A stretch of DNA of 39,029 bases from UBA5734 sp964528645 (GTDB lineage Bacteria; Bacillota; Clostridia; Saccharofermentanales; UBA5734): contig CAZGSR010000026.1 in assembly GCA_964528645.1 (NCBI GenBank), forward strand, positions 1-39,029, written 5' to 3'. Below are positions 14,999-24,078 of this stretch, one piece after another; the stretch's first letter is position 1; every line of letters starts with the position of its first letter. The notes under the pieces were generated by a model that was given only the letters and a program-made list of their open reading frames with translations, searched no databases and was not told the DNA's origin. Both the position numbers and the translations under genes were made by a program.

Positions 14999-15750
14999 GT
15001 GAATTCGATCAATTCCTGATAATCCGCGGCAGAAAGTTGCAGTTGGTTGAATAAATCCGGCCGTTTGACCAGGGTATCCTTCAGACTGGACAGATATTGG
15101 AACTTGTCGATCTTGGCCTGATGGCCTGACAACAGGATATCAGGAACCTTTTGGCCCTGCCAGGACGAGGGGCGGGTGTACTGGGGATGTTCGAGCCGCC
15201 CCAGGCTGTGGGATTCCTGTTCATGGGCGGACTGGTCGGGCAAAACCCCTGGAACGAGGCGGGAGACCGCATCAATCAGCACCGCAGCGGCAATTTCGCC
15301 ACCAGTGAGCACATAGTCGCCGATGGACACTTCTTCGTCGACCACAGCGTCCAGGACACGCTGGTCGATCCCTTCATAGTGACCACAGACCAGGATCAGG
15401 TGTGGGCAGGTGGCCAGTTCCTCGACCAGGTCCTGATTGAGCACTCTGCCTTTGGGCGAAAGAAATATGGTCCGGGTCATTTCCGGATGCTGCACCACCT
15501 CAGCCGAGCTGGACTGGCCCGTGGCCTCAAGCCAGGCTGCAAAGACCGGTTCCGGTCGCAGCAACATACCGGTTCCTCCCCCGTAGAGTGTGTCATCCAC
15601 CTGGCCATAAGCATTGACGGCGAAGTCGCGGATCTGGATGGCGCTTAGCTCGATCCGGCCATTCTTGATCGCCCGGCCAGTGATGCTGGTCTGGACAATC
15701 GATTCAACCAATTCGGGGAAGAGTGTCAGGACCGAAAATCGCATCGCCAT
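14971..15750 (-). CDS. trmD: tRNA (guanine-N1)-methyltransferase TrmD
   Basis: A 259-residue SPOUT methyltransferase making m1G37 in tRNA, preventing +1 frameshifting. Conserved strings: MRFSVLTLFPE at the start, GGGTGMLLRPEP, the trefoil-knot SAM site LVCGHYEGIDQRV, and EVSIGDYVLTGGE. Length is usual (about 240-260). The ATG at 15750 was chosen; an ATG two codons later begins exactly with MRFSVLT and is a fair alternative. It follows rimM by 11 bases. Confidence 0.98.
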   Translation of the reverse strand: MAMRFSVLTLFPELVESIVQTSITGRAIKNGRIELSAIQIRDFAVNAYGQVDDTLYGGGTGMLLRPEPVFAAWLEATGQSSSAEVVQHPEMTRTIFLSPKGRVLNQDLVEELATCPHLILVCGHYEGIDQRVLDAVVDEEVSIGDYVLTGGEIAAAVLIDAVSRLVPGVLPDQSAHEQESHSLGRLEHPQYTRPSSWQGQKVPDILLSGHQAKIDKFQYLSSLKDTLVKRPDLFNQLQLSAADYQELIEFTCQDPNPLV

Positions 15751-15761
15751 CCGTCTCTTGC

Positions 15762-16313
15762 TCAGACTTCCCGGTAAATTTCAAACAGTCCGTCCGGCAA
15801 ATCAACCTCGATTCGCCTTAAGTCCAGATCCACGGTTTTCAGGATGGTTTTCCGGGCCGGAAACAGCAGGTCCTTCTGCCCGGCCTGAGCCACGACATAA
15901 ACATCCTGCACCGTACCAGACTGGATATCCTTGAGCTGGCCCAGATGGCCGTGACGACGGTCAAAGACCTCGCAGCCCAGAAGGTCACAAATGAACCAGG
16001 TATCCGGTGGCAAGGCCACGGCATGCTCCCGTGTCACACTGACCAGATAGCCTTTGAGCTTTTCGGCGGCGGTTCGGTCTGACACGCCTTTGAGTGTCAG
16101 GAGCACCTGGTCATTGAAAAACCGGGCGCCTTCCGCATGGGCAGGCACCCGTTCAGTTTCATCATCAGATACGAGCAGACAGTCCTCGAGGGACAGAAAC
16201 CGCTTCGGGTCATCGGTCAGGGGGAGGATTTTGAGCTCCCCTTTCAGACCGTGGGCCCCGATGATCCGACCGATGTGGAGGATATCACGCAAGGTTTTTG
16301 ACTCGTTTATCAT
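15762..16313 (-). CDS. rimM: ribosome maturation factor RimM
   Basis: A 183-residue 30S processing factor binding S19. The N-terminal RimM barrel is recognisable by IGRIIGAHGLKGELKILPLTDDP split around residues 15-37, and the C-terminal PRC-barrel by WFICDLLGCEV and DVYVVAQAGQKDLLFPA. The start ATG overlaps the khpA stop by one base (TAATG), so translation is coupled. Order khpA-rimM-trmD is standard for Bacillota. Confidence 0.96.
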   Translation of the reverse strand: MINESKTLRDILHIGRIIGAHGLKGELKILPLTDDPKRFLSLEDCLLVSDDETERVPAHAEGARFFNDQVLLTLKGVSDRTAAEKLKGYLVSVTREHAVALPPDTWFICDLLGCEVFDRRHGHLGQLKDIQSGTVQDVYVVAQAGQKDLLFPARKTILKTVDLDLRRIEVDLPDGLFEIYREV

Positions 16314-16540
16314 TAGATGATGTCAACAATCACACGCTTGCCCAATCGGGCAGCACGAGCTTTGACGATCGCCCGGATGGCCTGGGCCCGGCGGCCTTGC
16401 TTGCCGATGATTTTTCCCATATCGGTCGGGGCCACGTGCAGTTCAAGCACAATGGTGTGGCCACGGTCGACCTGCTTGATGCTGACAGCGTCAGGATCGT
16501 TGACCAGCGGCCGCACGATCGTGCTGAGCAGTTCTTTCAT
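16313..16540 (-). CDS. khpA: KH-domain RNA-binding protein KhpA (YlqC)
   Basis: A 75-residue single KH-domain protein; relatives form a complex with KhpB/Jag that binds RNA and influences cell division. The KH motif GKIIGKQGRRAQAIR is at residues 42-56 and the start MKELLSTIVRPLVNDPD is typical. Length fits. It lies between rpsP and rimM, 22 bases after rpsP. GGAGG precedes the ATG. Confidence 0.96.
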   Translation of the reverse strand: MKELLSTIVRPLVNDPDAVSIKQVDRGHTIVLELHVAPTDMGKIIGKQGRRAQAIRAIVKARAARLGKRVIVDII

Positions 16541-16562
16541 AGCCTGACCTCCAAAATGTGAT

Positions 16563-16808
16563 TTAGCCGATGATGCCGTTCTTCTTCAGCAGGGCACGGA
16601 CCGTATCGGTGGGCTGGGCGCCATTGGCAATCCACTTCTTGGCGGCTTCGGCGTCGATCTTGACATCAGCCGGATCCGTCAGCGGATTGTAGGTGCCGAT
16701 TTCTTCGATGAAACGGCCATCACGCGGATAGCGGGAATCGGCCACCACGACGCGATAGAACGGAGCTTTCTTAGCGCCCATGCGCTTGAGTCTGATTTTT
16801 ACTGCCAT
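16563..16808 (-). CDS. rpsP: 30S ribosomal protein S16
   Basis: An 81-residue ribosomal protein. Family strings MAVKIRLKRMGAKKAPFYR, VVADSRYPRDGRFIEEIGTY and NPLTDP are visible. GGAGG precedes the start. Eighty-six bases separate it from ffh; that spacer holds a small CTGCT-N5-AGCAG hairpin and a CATCC-N7-GGATG dyad but no convincing promoter. Confidence 0.99.
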   Translation of the reverse strand: MAVKIRLKRMGAKKAPFYRVVVADSRYPRDGRFIEEIGTYNPLTDPADVKIDAEAAKKWIANGAQPTDTVRALLKKNGIIG

Positions 16809-16894
16809 TGTAAGGTACCTCCAAATTATTCATCCTGAGTATGGATGTTTATCTGCATATCAGCTTCGCTTCTGTCTGCTCAATCAGCAGGCAC

Positions 16895-18250
16895 TCAGAA
16901 GGGGAAACCGCGTTTGCCAAAACCAAAGTTGGGCATTCTGCCCTTCCCTTTCATCATGCCGGAAAATTGCTTCATCATTTTCTGGGTCTCTTCGAATTGC
17001 TTGATCAGGCGGTTGACATCCTGGACGGTCGTGCCGGAACCGGCGGCGATGCGTTTCCTGCGACTGGCATTCAGAAGTCCAGGATTCTGCCGTTCCTTTT
17101 TTGTCATCGAGCGGATAATCGCCGCACTGCGGTCGATGGCCCGTTCATCGATGTGCTCATCAGGAATCGCCTTATTGCCCATGCCCGGCAGCATCGACAA
17201 GACATCCTTGATCGAGCCCATTTTTTTGACTTCTTCAAACTGTGACAGCATGTCTTCCAGGGTGAACTGATTCTTTTTCAGTTTGTCAAAAGCCTCAGCG
17301 GCTTTCTTCTCATCGAGGTTGGCCGATGCTTTTTCGATCAGGGACAAGACATCGCCCATGCCGAGGATGCGTGAGGCCATGCGATCGGGATAGTATTCCT
17401 CGATCGCGTCGATTTTCTCACCGACACAGATCAGCTTGATCGGCTTGCCGGTGATCTTGCGGATCGAGAGGGCGGCACCACCGCGGGCATCACCATCGAG
17501 CTTGGTCATGATGAAGCCATCGAGGCCGATTTCCTTATCAAAACCGAGGGCGACATTCACCGCCTCCTGGCCGATCATTGCATCGACGATCAGGAGCTTC
17601 TCGGTGGGATTGACAGCCTTGCCAATGGCTTTGAGCTCGGCCATCATGTCGGCATCGATGGTCATCCGGCCGGCGGTATCGACGATCAGGGTATCACAAA
17701 GCAGGTATTTTGCCCGGTCAACTGCCTGTCGGGCGATCTTGACCGCATCCTTTTCCTCTGGCTGGATGAAGCAGGGGATGTCGACGGACTTGGCCAGGAT
17801 TTCAAGCTGGCGGGCAGCCGCCGGGCGATGGACGTCGACCGATGTCAGCATCGGCTTCTTGCCTTTTTTCTTGAGCATCAGGGCCATCTTGGCAGCCGTG
17901 GTCGTTTTACCGGCGCCCTGGAGACCATAGAGCATGATCACCGTGAAACCAGAAGGTGAAACCAGCAGCTTGCTGTTGGTCTGGCCCAGGATATCGACGA
18001 GCGATTCGTGGACAATCTTGACCACCTGCTGGCCAGGTGTCAGACTCTCCATGACTTCGACACCCTTGCTTTTTTCAGAAATTTCGGCGACAAGTTCCTT
18101 GACGACGGTAAAATTGACGTCAGCCTCCAGAAGGGCCAGACGGATCTCCCGCATCATGTCCTTGATGTCTTGTTCTGTGACGCGGGTTTTACCGCGCATT
18201 TTCGCCGTGATGTCCTGTAATTTTGCGGACAGGCCCTCGAAAAGTGCCAT
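16895..18250 (-). CDS. ffh: signal recognition particle GTPase Ffh (SRP54)
   Basis: A 451-residue protein that binds signal peptides and SRP RNA and delivers ribosomes to FtsY. Domains: N (1-90, MALFEGLSAKLQDITAK), G (to about 295) with GLQGAGKTTTAAKM, DVHRPAAARQLE, DTAGRMTIDADM and TKLDGDARGG, then the methionine-rich M domain ending MKQFSGMMKGKGRMP. I set the start at 18250 since MALFEGLS is the family start and CGGAGG lies just upstream; the open frame runs further but overlaps ylxM. It begins 10 bases after ylxM. The SRP RNA gene itself was not found in the window. Confidence 0.98.
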   Translation of the reverse strand: MALFEGLSAKLQDITAKMRGKTRVTEQDIKDMMREIRLALLEADVNFTVVKELVAEISEKSKGVEVMESLTPGQQVVKIVHESLVDILGQTNSKLLVSPSGFTVIMLYGLQGAGKTTTAAKMALMLKKKGKKPMLTSVDVHRPAAARQLEILAKSVDIPCFIQPEEKDAVKIARQAVDRAKYLLCDTLIVDTAGRMTIDADMMAELKAIGKAVNPTEKLLIVDAMIGQEAVNVALGFDKEIGLDGFIMTKLDGDARGGAALSIRKITGKPIKLICVGEKIDAIEEYYPDRMASRILGMGDVLSLIEKASANLDEKKAAEAFDKLKKNQFTLEDMLSQFEEVKKMGSIKDVLSMLPGMGNKAIPDEHIDERAIDRSAAIIRSMTKKERQNPGLLNASRRKRIAAGSGTTVQDVNRLIKQFEETQKMMKQFSGMMKGKGRMPNFGFGKRGFPF

Positions 18251-18260
18251 GCTGCCTCCG

Positions 18261-18608
18261 TTAGCCGAGTGACTGGTACAACCGGGACAAGGTGGTTCTG
18301 GCTTTATCTGCCTGACCCTCGTCAAGGTCTGCCATCGCCTGGGCGATCTGTTCTTTCTGGGTGAGGAAACGCTGGACCAGACCGAGTTTGGCCTCATAGT
18401 CAGCGAGCTGGTTGACGCCCTGGCGGATCTTGTCGTGCACACCCTGTCGTGTAATCGCCAAGTGTTCGGCGATCTCCGTGACCGTCATATCCTCGTTGTA
18501 GTGCAGCTCGAGGACCTCGCGGGTGCGGGCAGTAAGCAGCTGGCTGTAGAAATCCAGCCAGAGAACAAAAGTCCGGTAATCCTGAATGTCTGTCGGTGTG
18601 CGTTTCAT
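18261..18608 (-). CDS. ylxM: YlxM, helix-turn-helix protein linked to SRP
   Basis: A 115-residue protein of the UPF0122/YlxM family, always found before ffh in Bacillota; the Streptococcus homologue interacts with SRP. It carries a sigma-70 region-4-like helix-turn-helix: LTARTREVLELHYNED, then MTVTEIAEHLAITRQGVHDKI at about residues 40-61. No upstream in-frame start exists and the ATG has no Shine-Dalgarno. The promoter's -10 ends seven bases before the ATG, so the mRNA should be leaderless. It heads the ffh-rpsP-khpA-rimM-trmD unit. Confidence 0.93.
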   Translation of the reverse strand: MKRTPTDIQDYRTFVLWLDFYSQLLTARTREVLELHYNEDMTVTEIAEHLAITRQGVHDKIRQGVNQLADYEAKLGLVQRFLTQKEQIAQAMADLDEGQADKARTTLSRLYQSLG

Positions 18609-18615
18609 CTTGCAC

Positions 18616-18644
18616 AGGATACCCGAACGTCAAACCATTGTCAA
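18616..18644 (-). promoter_or_regulatory. ylxM promoter predicting a leaderless transcript
   Basis: Minus-strand -35 TTGACA (perfect), 17-base spacer, -10 TATCCT. The -10 ends at 18616, so +1 is expected near 18609, one base before the ATG at 18608-18606. This agrees with the missing Shine-Dalgarno. Confidence 0.65.
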
Positions 18645-18662
18645 GCATTTTCACTTGACAAT
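18637..18662 (-). repeat. 9-bp palindrome over the ylxM -35 (possible operator)
   Basis: A perfect inverted repeat ATTGTCAAG-N8-CTTGACAAT, one arm of which contains the -35 TTGACA. With a 17-base centre-to-centre distance the arms lie on nearly one helix face and could bind a dimeric regulator, perhaps YlxM itself with its HTH. The dyad is seen; the binding protein is speculation. Confidence 0.5.
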
Positions 18663-18703
18663 CAGTCGAGCTCACGGAGTGTTCCTGCAAGGCGAATTTG
18701 GAT

Positions 18704-19624
18704 TTATCCTTGCTGCATCGGCAAGAGCGACTCGACAAAGGCCTGCGGATCGAAATCCATCAGGTCGTCCAGCTTTTCGCCCAATCCTGCCAGTGCGATC
18801 GGGGTATGCGTTTCGTGGGCAACAGCCAGAGCCACCCCGCCTTTGGCATTGCCGTCGAGCTTGGTGATGGCCAGACTGGTGACCTCAGCCACATCCGTGA
18901 AGACTTTGGCCTGAGTGACAGCGTTCTGTCCGGTCGTCGCATCGATCACGAGCAGGGTCTCAACGTTGGCTTGCGGCGCTTCTCGCTGGATGATGCGGCG
19001 GATTTTGCCCAGTTCATTCATCAAGTTAACCTTGTTATGCAGTCGCCCCGCCGTATCCAGAATCAAGAGATCCACGCCACGTGACTTGGCTGCTGCGATG
19101 GCATCAAAAACAACTGCAGCCGGATCTGATCCTTCCTGATGGGCGATGACCGCCGTATCGGTCCGTTCACCCCAGTGGGTCAGTTGCTCGATGGCCGCTG
19201 CCCGGAATGTGTCAGCAGCCCCGAGCAGGATCTTATACCCCTGTTTTCTATAGCGGGAGCAGATCTTGCCAGCCGTCGTAGTTTTTCCAGTACCATTGAC
19301 ACCGACCATCAGGAGGATATTCAGCTGGCCCTTTTCAAACGACAGTGGTTTTGCTTCGCCGAGGACTGCCAGCATTTCCCGGTGCAAGGTCGAGATGACA
19401 TTCGTGCGCGAAGCATCCCCGGTGGCTTTGATTTCCTGACGGACTTTGGACATCAGGTGGATCGAACAGGCCGCCCCGACATCAGCCTGGACCAGGAGCA
19501 TCTCGAGGTCATCAAGCATGTCTTCGTCAAAAAAGCCCATGTTGGCTGCAATCCGGTTGATGCCCTCGGCGACAAAATCACGTGTTTTCTGCAGGCCTTT
19601 GCGAAATGTATCAAAAATCCCCAT
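18704..19624 (-). CDS. ftsY: SRP receptor GTPase FtsY
   Basis: A 306-residue membrane-associated receptor for Ffh. It starts GIFDTFRKGLQKTRDF, a typical short N-terminus without the long acidic A domain of E. coli. G motifs: MVGVNGTGKTTTAGKI near residue 108, DTFRAAAIEQL, DTAGRLHNKVNLMNEL, TKLDGNAKGG. The start at 19624 was chosen by this family N-terminus, with AAAGGA somewhat distant upstream (about 12 bases); an in-frame ATG at 19666 would add MPAWALPGKGNSTK, not family-like. It follows smc by 55 bases, the usual smc-ftsY order. Confidence 0.97.
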   Translation of the reverse strand: MGIFDTFRKGLQKTRDFVAEGINRIAANMGFFDEDMLDDLEMLLVQADVGAACSIHLMSKVRQEIKATGDASRTNVISTLHREMLAVLGEAKPLSFEKGQLNILLMVGVNGTGKTTTAGKICSRYRKQGYKILLGAADTFRAAAIEQLTHWGERTDTAVIAHQEGSDPAAVVFDAIAAAKSRGVDLLILDTAGRLHNKVNLMNELGKIRRIIQREAPQANVETLLVIDATTGQNAVTQAKVFTDVAEVTSLAITKLDGNAKGGVALAVAHETHTPIALAGLGEKLDDLMDFDPQAFVESLLPMQQG

Positions 19625-19679
19625 TTTCGTTGAGTTTCCTTTCCCAGGCAGTGCCCATGCTGGCACAGGCTGCGCCTGC

Positions 19680-22600
19680 TCAGCCAGATAATTGCATCGA
19701 TAAAATCCGGGAGATCCCGCGTTCTTGCATGGTCACACCATACAGGCGGTCTGCCGATTCCATGGTTCCTTTGCGATGGGTGACCAGGATAAATTGTGAT
19801 TCCTCGGCATATCGCCGGATGTACTCGGAAAAGCGGACCACATTCGCGTCGTCCAGGGCGGCTTCCACTTCGTCCAGCACACAAAACGGAGTTGGCCGCA
19901 GTTTCAGGATGGCAAACAATAAGGCAATGGCAGTCAGGCAGCGTTCGCCACCAGAAAGCAACAGCAGGCTCTGCAGTTTCTTACCCGGCGGCTGAGCTTT
20001 GATCTCGATGCCACTGGAAAGGACATCGTCCGGGTTGTCCAGGTGCACTTCGGCCATACCACCACCAAACAACTCGGAAAAGACGACTTTGAAATTTTCG
20101 TTGATCAGCTGGAAATGCTGGGCAAACTGCTGGCGCATGGCCTCAGTCAATTCCGCAATCACACTCTGTAGCTTCTGGCGTGAACTCTCGATGTCTTCTT
20201 GCTGCTGGACCATGAATTCGAACCGTTCATAGACAGACTGGTATTCATCGATCGATGCCAGGTTGACAGGTCCCAAAGCCTTGATGCCCGTTTTCAGAGC
20301 TGCAATGGATTTGCTGGCCTCAGACCGGTTTTCCACCGGCTGGCGCCAGGCCTGGGCCGTCTGGACGGTCAGTTCGTAGGATTCCCAGAGGCGATTCCTG
20401 GCTTCATCCCCGGTTTGTTCCAGGCGTTCGATCCGGGCCTGTGTCTTGGCAATTTCTGCCTGCAGGGAACTGATCCGGGTCGACTGGGTCTCAAGGGTGT
20501 CAAAAAACCGGGCCTGACTGGTCTCGAGGGCTTCGCGCTGAATATTGAGCTGGCGCACCTGCTCGGACAAGGCCAGGCTCTCCTGATGGGTAGCGGCTAT
20601 CTGCCGGTCCAAGGACTGGGTCTCAACAGTCAACCGTTCAATTTCAGCGGTATGCTCAGCGACTTCAGCCTGGCCGCGCACCTGGCGATCCTCGATGGTC
20701 TGGCGTTCCATGGCAATCCGGTCCAGGATTTCACTGGAAGCCTGAAGCGACTCGGTGATGGAATGGAGGGAAACCTTGAGATCCGAAATTTCCTCGCGTA
20801 AATCATCCCGGCGTTGTTGTTCAGCTTTGCTGACGCCTTCTTGCTGGCTGATTTTCTGCCGGATCGCAGCAATCTCCAATTCTTCCTTGCCGATGACCTG
20901 CTCCAGGTCGCCAATCTGGCGCAGCAGGCCCTGGGCTTGCTGGCCCAGCGCCTGCTGTTCAGCTTCCAGCCGCTGGCGCAAGGATCTGGACTGCTGCTTT
21001 TGCTCATTCAGAGAATTCAGCTGTGCCTCATCGCGAACTTTCTGATGGGACAGCTGGAGCAGCTGGTGCTCAACCGCTGACAATTGGCGGGCCAATTCCT
21101 TGAGCGTAGCATCTTGTTCTTGCTCCACCAGAGCAGAAGCATGGATATGATCGTCCGATTCTTCAAGGCGGCTCCGGATGGCTTCGATTTCCCGGGAACG
21201 GCCGAGCAGACCACTGGGCCCGCGGCGATTGAAACCGCCGGTCATGGATCCCCCTGGATTGACCACGTCCCCTTCCATTGTGACGATCCGGCAGGAATAT
21301 TGGACTCTACGGGCCATTGTTGTCGCATCGGAAAGCTGGCGTGCGATGACGATCCGGCCCAAAAGAGAGTCCAGGATATCGCCCAGGGTTGGATCTGCCT
21401 GCACGAGATCGCTGGCCAGGCCGATGAAACCAGGCATGCCTTTCAGCTGGGACAAAGTTGCACCGTCGAGGCGGCGGCCACGAATCGTGGCCATCGGCAG
21501 GAAAGTGGCCCGTCCTGCCCGATTATCCTTGAGATAGGCAATCAGACGGCTGGCAGTTGCTTCGTTGTCAGTCACGATATTGGAAACAGCAGGTCCCAGG
21601 GCAGTTTCCAGTGCCAGTTCCAGATCTGGCTGGACGCTGATCAATTCACCCAGAGTACCAACGATCCCCTGGCCAAAGTCAGGCTTTTCCTTGGCCTGGT
21701 TCATGATCCGCTTGACTGACTCGGCGTAACCTTCGTGGCTCTTCTCCAGTTCAACCAGTGTCTGCAGACGGTACTGGTCATTGCGCTGGGCCTGGCGCAA
21801 GCTCTCCGTCTGGGCATGGGCCCGGATCTGCTGTTCACGTGCCGATTCGATGCCCTGGCGGAGGGTGTTTTTGGTCGCTTCTTCGTCTTTCAGGGCGCCG
21901 GTGACACGGTTATAGCTTTCAGTGACTTCCTCAATCTGAAGATGTATCCGGTCTGCATCGCTGACTTGTCCCTGGAGGTCATTGCTGATTGTCTTGCGTC
22001 GGTTTTCAACCATGGGGAGCTGGCTTTTCAACTGGCCGACTCGGTTTCTTTGCTCGTAAATGGCTTCGGTTTTTACTTCCAGTTCGTTTTTGAGGCTTTC
22101 AACCTGCTGTTCGCTGCTGGAAAGCTGGGCCAGGATATCCTGCATAGCCTGATCAGCGACTTCCAGCTGGCGCGAGAAATGGTCTTGCTGACGCAAAAGG
22201 GTATCCGCTTTTTTGGTTCTTGTTGCCAAGTCGGCCTGCAAGATCTCGATCTGGTTCTTCAAGTCCTGTTCCAGGTTGCCGCTTTGCGCGATCCTTTTGG
22301 CCAGTTGGTCAGCTCGTTCGGTGTTCGCCGCCTTTTGGCTGGAGAGCAATCCCATCAGGCTGTTTTGCTGGTTGAACTGGTCCCTGAGTGCTTCGATCTG
22401 TTGTTCGATCGCCCGGATCGACTCGGTTGCGGTGCGATGTTCGTCGCGCAAGGTCACCAGCTTGTCCTGCTCGATCATCCAGTCGTTTTCCAGCAACAGC
22501 TTTTCTTCCTTGGCCTGGGCGATGGTTTGCTCGTGCTGGTCAATCGTATCCAGAATCAGGGCGATTTCCTGGGTTTTGAGTTCGTCAGACAAACGCAGGA

Positions 22601-23243
22601 ATTGCCTGGCGGTTTCTGCCTGCTGGTTCAGTGGTTCGATCCGTTCCGACAACTCCTGGATGATATCATTGATCCGGACCAGGTTTTGCTCGGTCTGGAG
22701 CAGTTTGCGCTCGGATTCTTCTTTCCGGGTCTTGAATTTGACAATACCGGACGCTTCTTCAAATATCCGCCGCCGGTCTTCCGACCGATGACTCAGAATA
22801 TCATCCACCCGGCCCTGGCCGACGATCGAATAACCATCGCGGCCCAGTCCGGTGTCCATGAACAATGTCGTGATGTCCTTGAGCCTGACGACTGTCTGGT
22901 TGAGAAGATATTCGCTGTCCCCAGAGCGATACAGGCGTCGCGTCACACACAACTCTGTGTATTCCACCGGCAAAGACCGATCGGAATTATCAAAAGTGAT
23001 GCTGACCTCGGCATAACTCATCGCCCGGCGCGATTGAGTGCCGGTGAAAATGACATCCTCCATGCGCGCACCGCGCAAGGTCTTGACACTCTGCTCCCCC
23101 AGCACCCAACGGATGGCGTCTGTGACATTGGACTTGCCACTGCCATTGGGACCGACGATCGCTGTCACCCCGGGGTGGAAGTCAATCACGGTACGCTCAG
23201 GAAAGGATTTGAAACCCTGGATCTCCAGTGTTTTCAGATGCAT
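19680..23243 (-). CDS. smc: chromosome segregation ATPase SMC
   Basis: A 1187-residue condensin ATPase. The N-terminal head has Walker A GPNGSGKSNVTDAIRW near residue 32; two long coiled coils (about 170-490 and 680-1010, rich in Q, E, L and R heptads) flank the hinge (about 510-670, with QPDLELALETALGPAVSNI); the C-terminal head has the ABC signature LLLSGGERCLTAIALLF and Walker B PFCVLDEVEAALDD. Full length for the family. The start is supported by the MHLKTLEIQGFKSFPERT beginning. It follows rnc by 16 bases, the standard rnc-smc-ftsY order. ScpA and ScpB are not in the window. Confidence 0.98.
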   Translation of the reverse strand: MHLKTLEIQGFKSFPERTVIDFHPGVTAIVGPNGSGKSNVTDAIRWVLGEQSVKTLRGARMEDVIFTGTQSRRAMSYAEVSITFDNSDRSLPVEYTELCVTRRLYRSGDSEYLLNQTVVRLKDITTLFMDTGLGRDGYSIVGQGRVDDILSHRSEDRRRIFEEASGIVKFKTRKEESERKLLQTEQNLVRINDIIQELSERIEPLNQQAETARQFLRLSDELKTQEIALILDTIDQHEQTIAQAKEEKLLLENDWMIEQDKLVTLRDEHRTATESIRAIEQQIEALRDQFNQQNSLMGLLSSQKAANTERADQLAKRIAQSGNLEQDLKNQIEILQADLATRTKKADTLLRQQDHFSRQLEVADQAMQDILAQLSSSEQQVESLKNELEVKTEAIYEQRNRVGQLKSQLPMVENRRKTISNDLQGQVSDADRIHLQIEEVTESYNRVTGALKDEEATKNTLRQGIESAREQQIRAHAQTESLRQAQRNDQYRLQTLVELEKSHEGYAESVKRIMNQAKEKPDFGQGIVGTLGELISVQPDLELALETALGPAVSNIVTDNEATASRLIAYLKDNRAGRATFLPMATIRGRRLDGATLSQLKGMPGFIGLASDLVQADPTLGDILDSLLGRIVIARQLSDATTMARRVQYSCRIVTMEGDVVNPGGSMTGGFNRRGPSGLLGRSREIEAIRSRLEESDDHIHASALVEQEQDATLKELARQLSAVEHQLLQLSHQKVRDEAQLNSLNEQKQQSRSLRQRLEAEQQALGQQAQGLLRQIGDLEQVIGKEELEIAAIRQKISQQEGVSKAEQQRRDDLREEISDLKVSLHSITESLQASSEILDRIAMERQTIEDRQVRGQAEVAEHTAEIERLTVETQSLDRQIAATHQESLALSEQVRQLNIQREALETSQARFFDTLETQSTRISSLQAEIAKTQARIERLEQTGDEARNRLWESYELTVQTAQAWRQPVENRSEASKSIAALKTGIKALGPVNLASIDEYQSVYERFEFMVQQQEDIESSRQKLQSVIAELTEAMRQQFAQHFQLINENFKVVFSELFGGGMAEVHLDNPDDVLSSGIEIKAQPPGKKLQSLLLLSGGERCLTAIALLFAILKLRPTPFCVLDEVEAALDDANVVRFSEYIRRYAEESQFILVTHRKGTMESADRLYGVTMQERGISRILSMQLSG

Positions 23244-23259
23244 GGTTCAGATCCCTGGT

Positions 23260-24012
23260 TCATGTTTCGGATTCCTCGCCACCCAGGACCTGGCAGCCTT
23301 CCCGGTTACAGGACAGATACCTCAGGGCCTCACGCGCCGCTTTCTGTTCGGCGTCTTTCTTGCTGCTGCCACTGCCTGTAGCAATCTGGCGGTCATCCAC
23401 CACCACGGCGGCTGTAAAGACACGGTCATGGACCGGACCTTCTTCGTTAACGATGACGAAGCGAAGCACGCTGTTGCCACGGGTCCCCTGGACCATTTCC
23501 AGAAGACGGCTCTTGTAGTCGTATATCATGTCTCCGGTCAAAGCCTGCTGGATGTATTCGTCCAGCAAGTCCAGGATGACTGTGCGCGCCTTTTCATAAC
23601 CGGCATCGAGATAGACAGCACCAAAGATCGCTTCCATGGCATTGGCCAGATTGGATGACTTGTCCCCTCCCCCGGTTGTCCATTCGCCTTTCCCCAGCAT
23701 CAGCAGATGGCCAACTTCCAGTTCACGGGCGACACGGGCGAGTGTGCTTTCACAGACAATCAGGGCCCTGGTCTTGGTCATGATGCCTTCGGATAAAGCA
23801 GCTGGCACGCGGAAAAGAAAATCACTGACAACCAGGTCGAGGACAGCGTCACCGAGAAACTCGAGCCGCTCGTTGTCAGGGATTTTTTCAGCCCGGTGTT
23901 CATAGGCATAGGTGGAATGGGTGATGGCCTGGATTAAAAGGTCCGGCTGGGCAAATTCATGGCCGATCGACCGGCAAAGGCGGTCGCAGCCAGCCCGGAA
24001 TTGTTCCTGCAT
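23260..24012 (-). CDS. rnc: ribonuclease III
   Basis: A 250-residue double-strand-specific RNase for rRNA and mRNA processing. The catalytic signature ERLEFLGDAVLDLVVSDFLF lies near residue 42, the second metal-site segment NAMEAIFGAVYLDAG near residue 112, and the C-terminal dsRNA-binding domain (about 158-235) ends GSSKKDAEQKAAREAL. I start at the ATG at 24012 with GGGGG five bases upstream. A TTG at 24030 is in frame but falls in the U-tract of the acpP terminator and is unlikely. Confidence 0.96.
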   Translation of the reverse strand: MQEQFRAGCDRLCRSIGHEFAQPDLLIQAITHSTYAYEHRAEKIPDNERLEFLGDAVLDLVVSDFLFRVPAALSEGIMTKTRALIVCESTLARVARELEVGHLLMLGKGEWTTGGGDKSSNLANAMEAIFGAVYLDAGYEKARTVILDLLDEYIQQALTGDMIYDYKSRLLEMVQGTRGNSVLRFVIVNEEGPVHDRVFTAAVVVDDRQIATGSGSSKKDAEQKAAREALRYLSCNREGCQVLGGEESET

Positions 24013-24028
24013 GATGTCCCCCTGTTTC

Positions 24029-24054
24029 AAAAAAAAGCCCCTGGCCGGGGCTTT
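24029..24054 (-). terminator. intrinsic terminator after acpP
   Basis: Minus strand AAAGCCCC, loop of five, GGGGCTTT, followed by a run of T. Stem of eight with a strong U-tract, 25 bases past the acpP stop. Read-through or a weak promoter must supply rnc. Confidence 0.9.
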
Positions 24055-24078
24055 CTTGCTGTCTGATCAGGTGTGAGT

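Noticed and set aside
16809..16894. SRP RNA, tRNA or riboswitch in the ffh-rpsP spacer and other gaps
   Set aside because: The gaps are short and show no tRNA cloverleaf, no SRP RNA tip motif and no known riboswitch core; glyA in particular has no glycine riboswitch in its 41-base spacer.
21735..23381. 548-codon open frame on the + strand across the smc start region
   Set aside because: It is antisense to the conserved smc head and coiled coil, has no recognisable domain or ribosome binding site, and arises from the codon bias of smc.
24013..24030. TTG start adding six residues to RNase III
   Set aside because: It lies in the U-tract of the acpP terminator; the ATG at 24012 has a G-rich ribosome binding site at good spacing.
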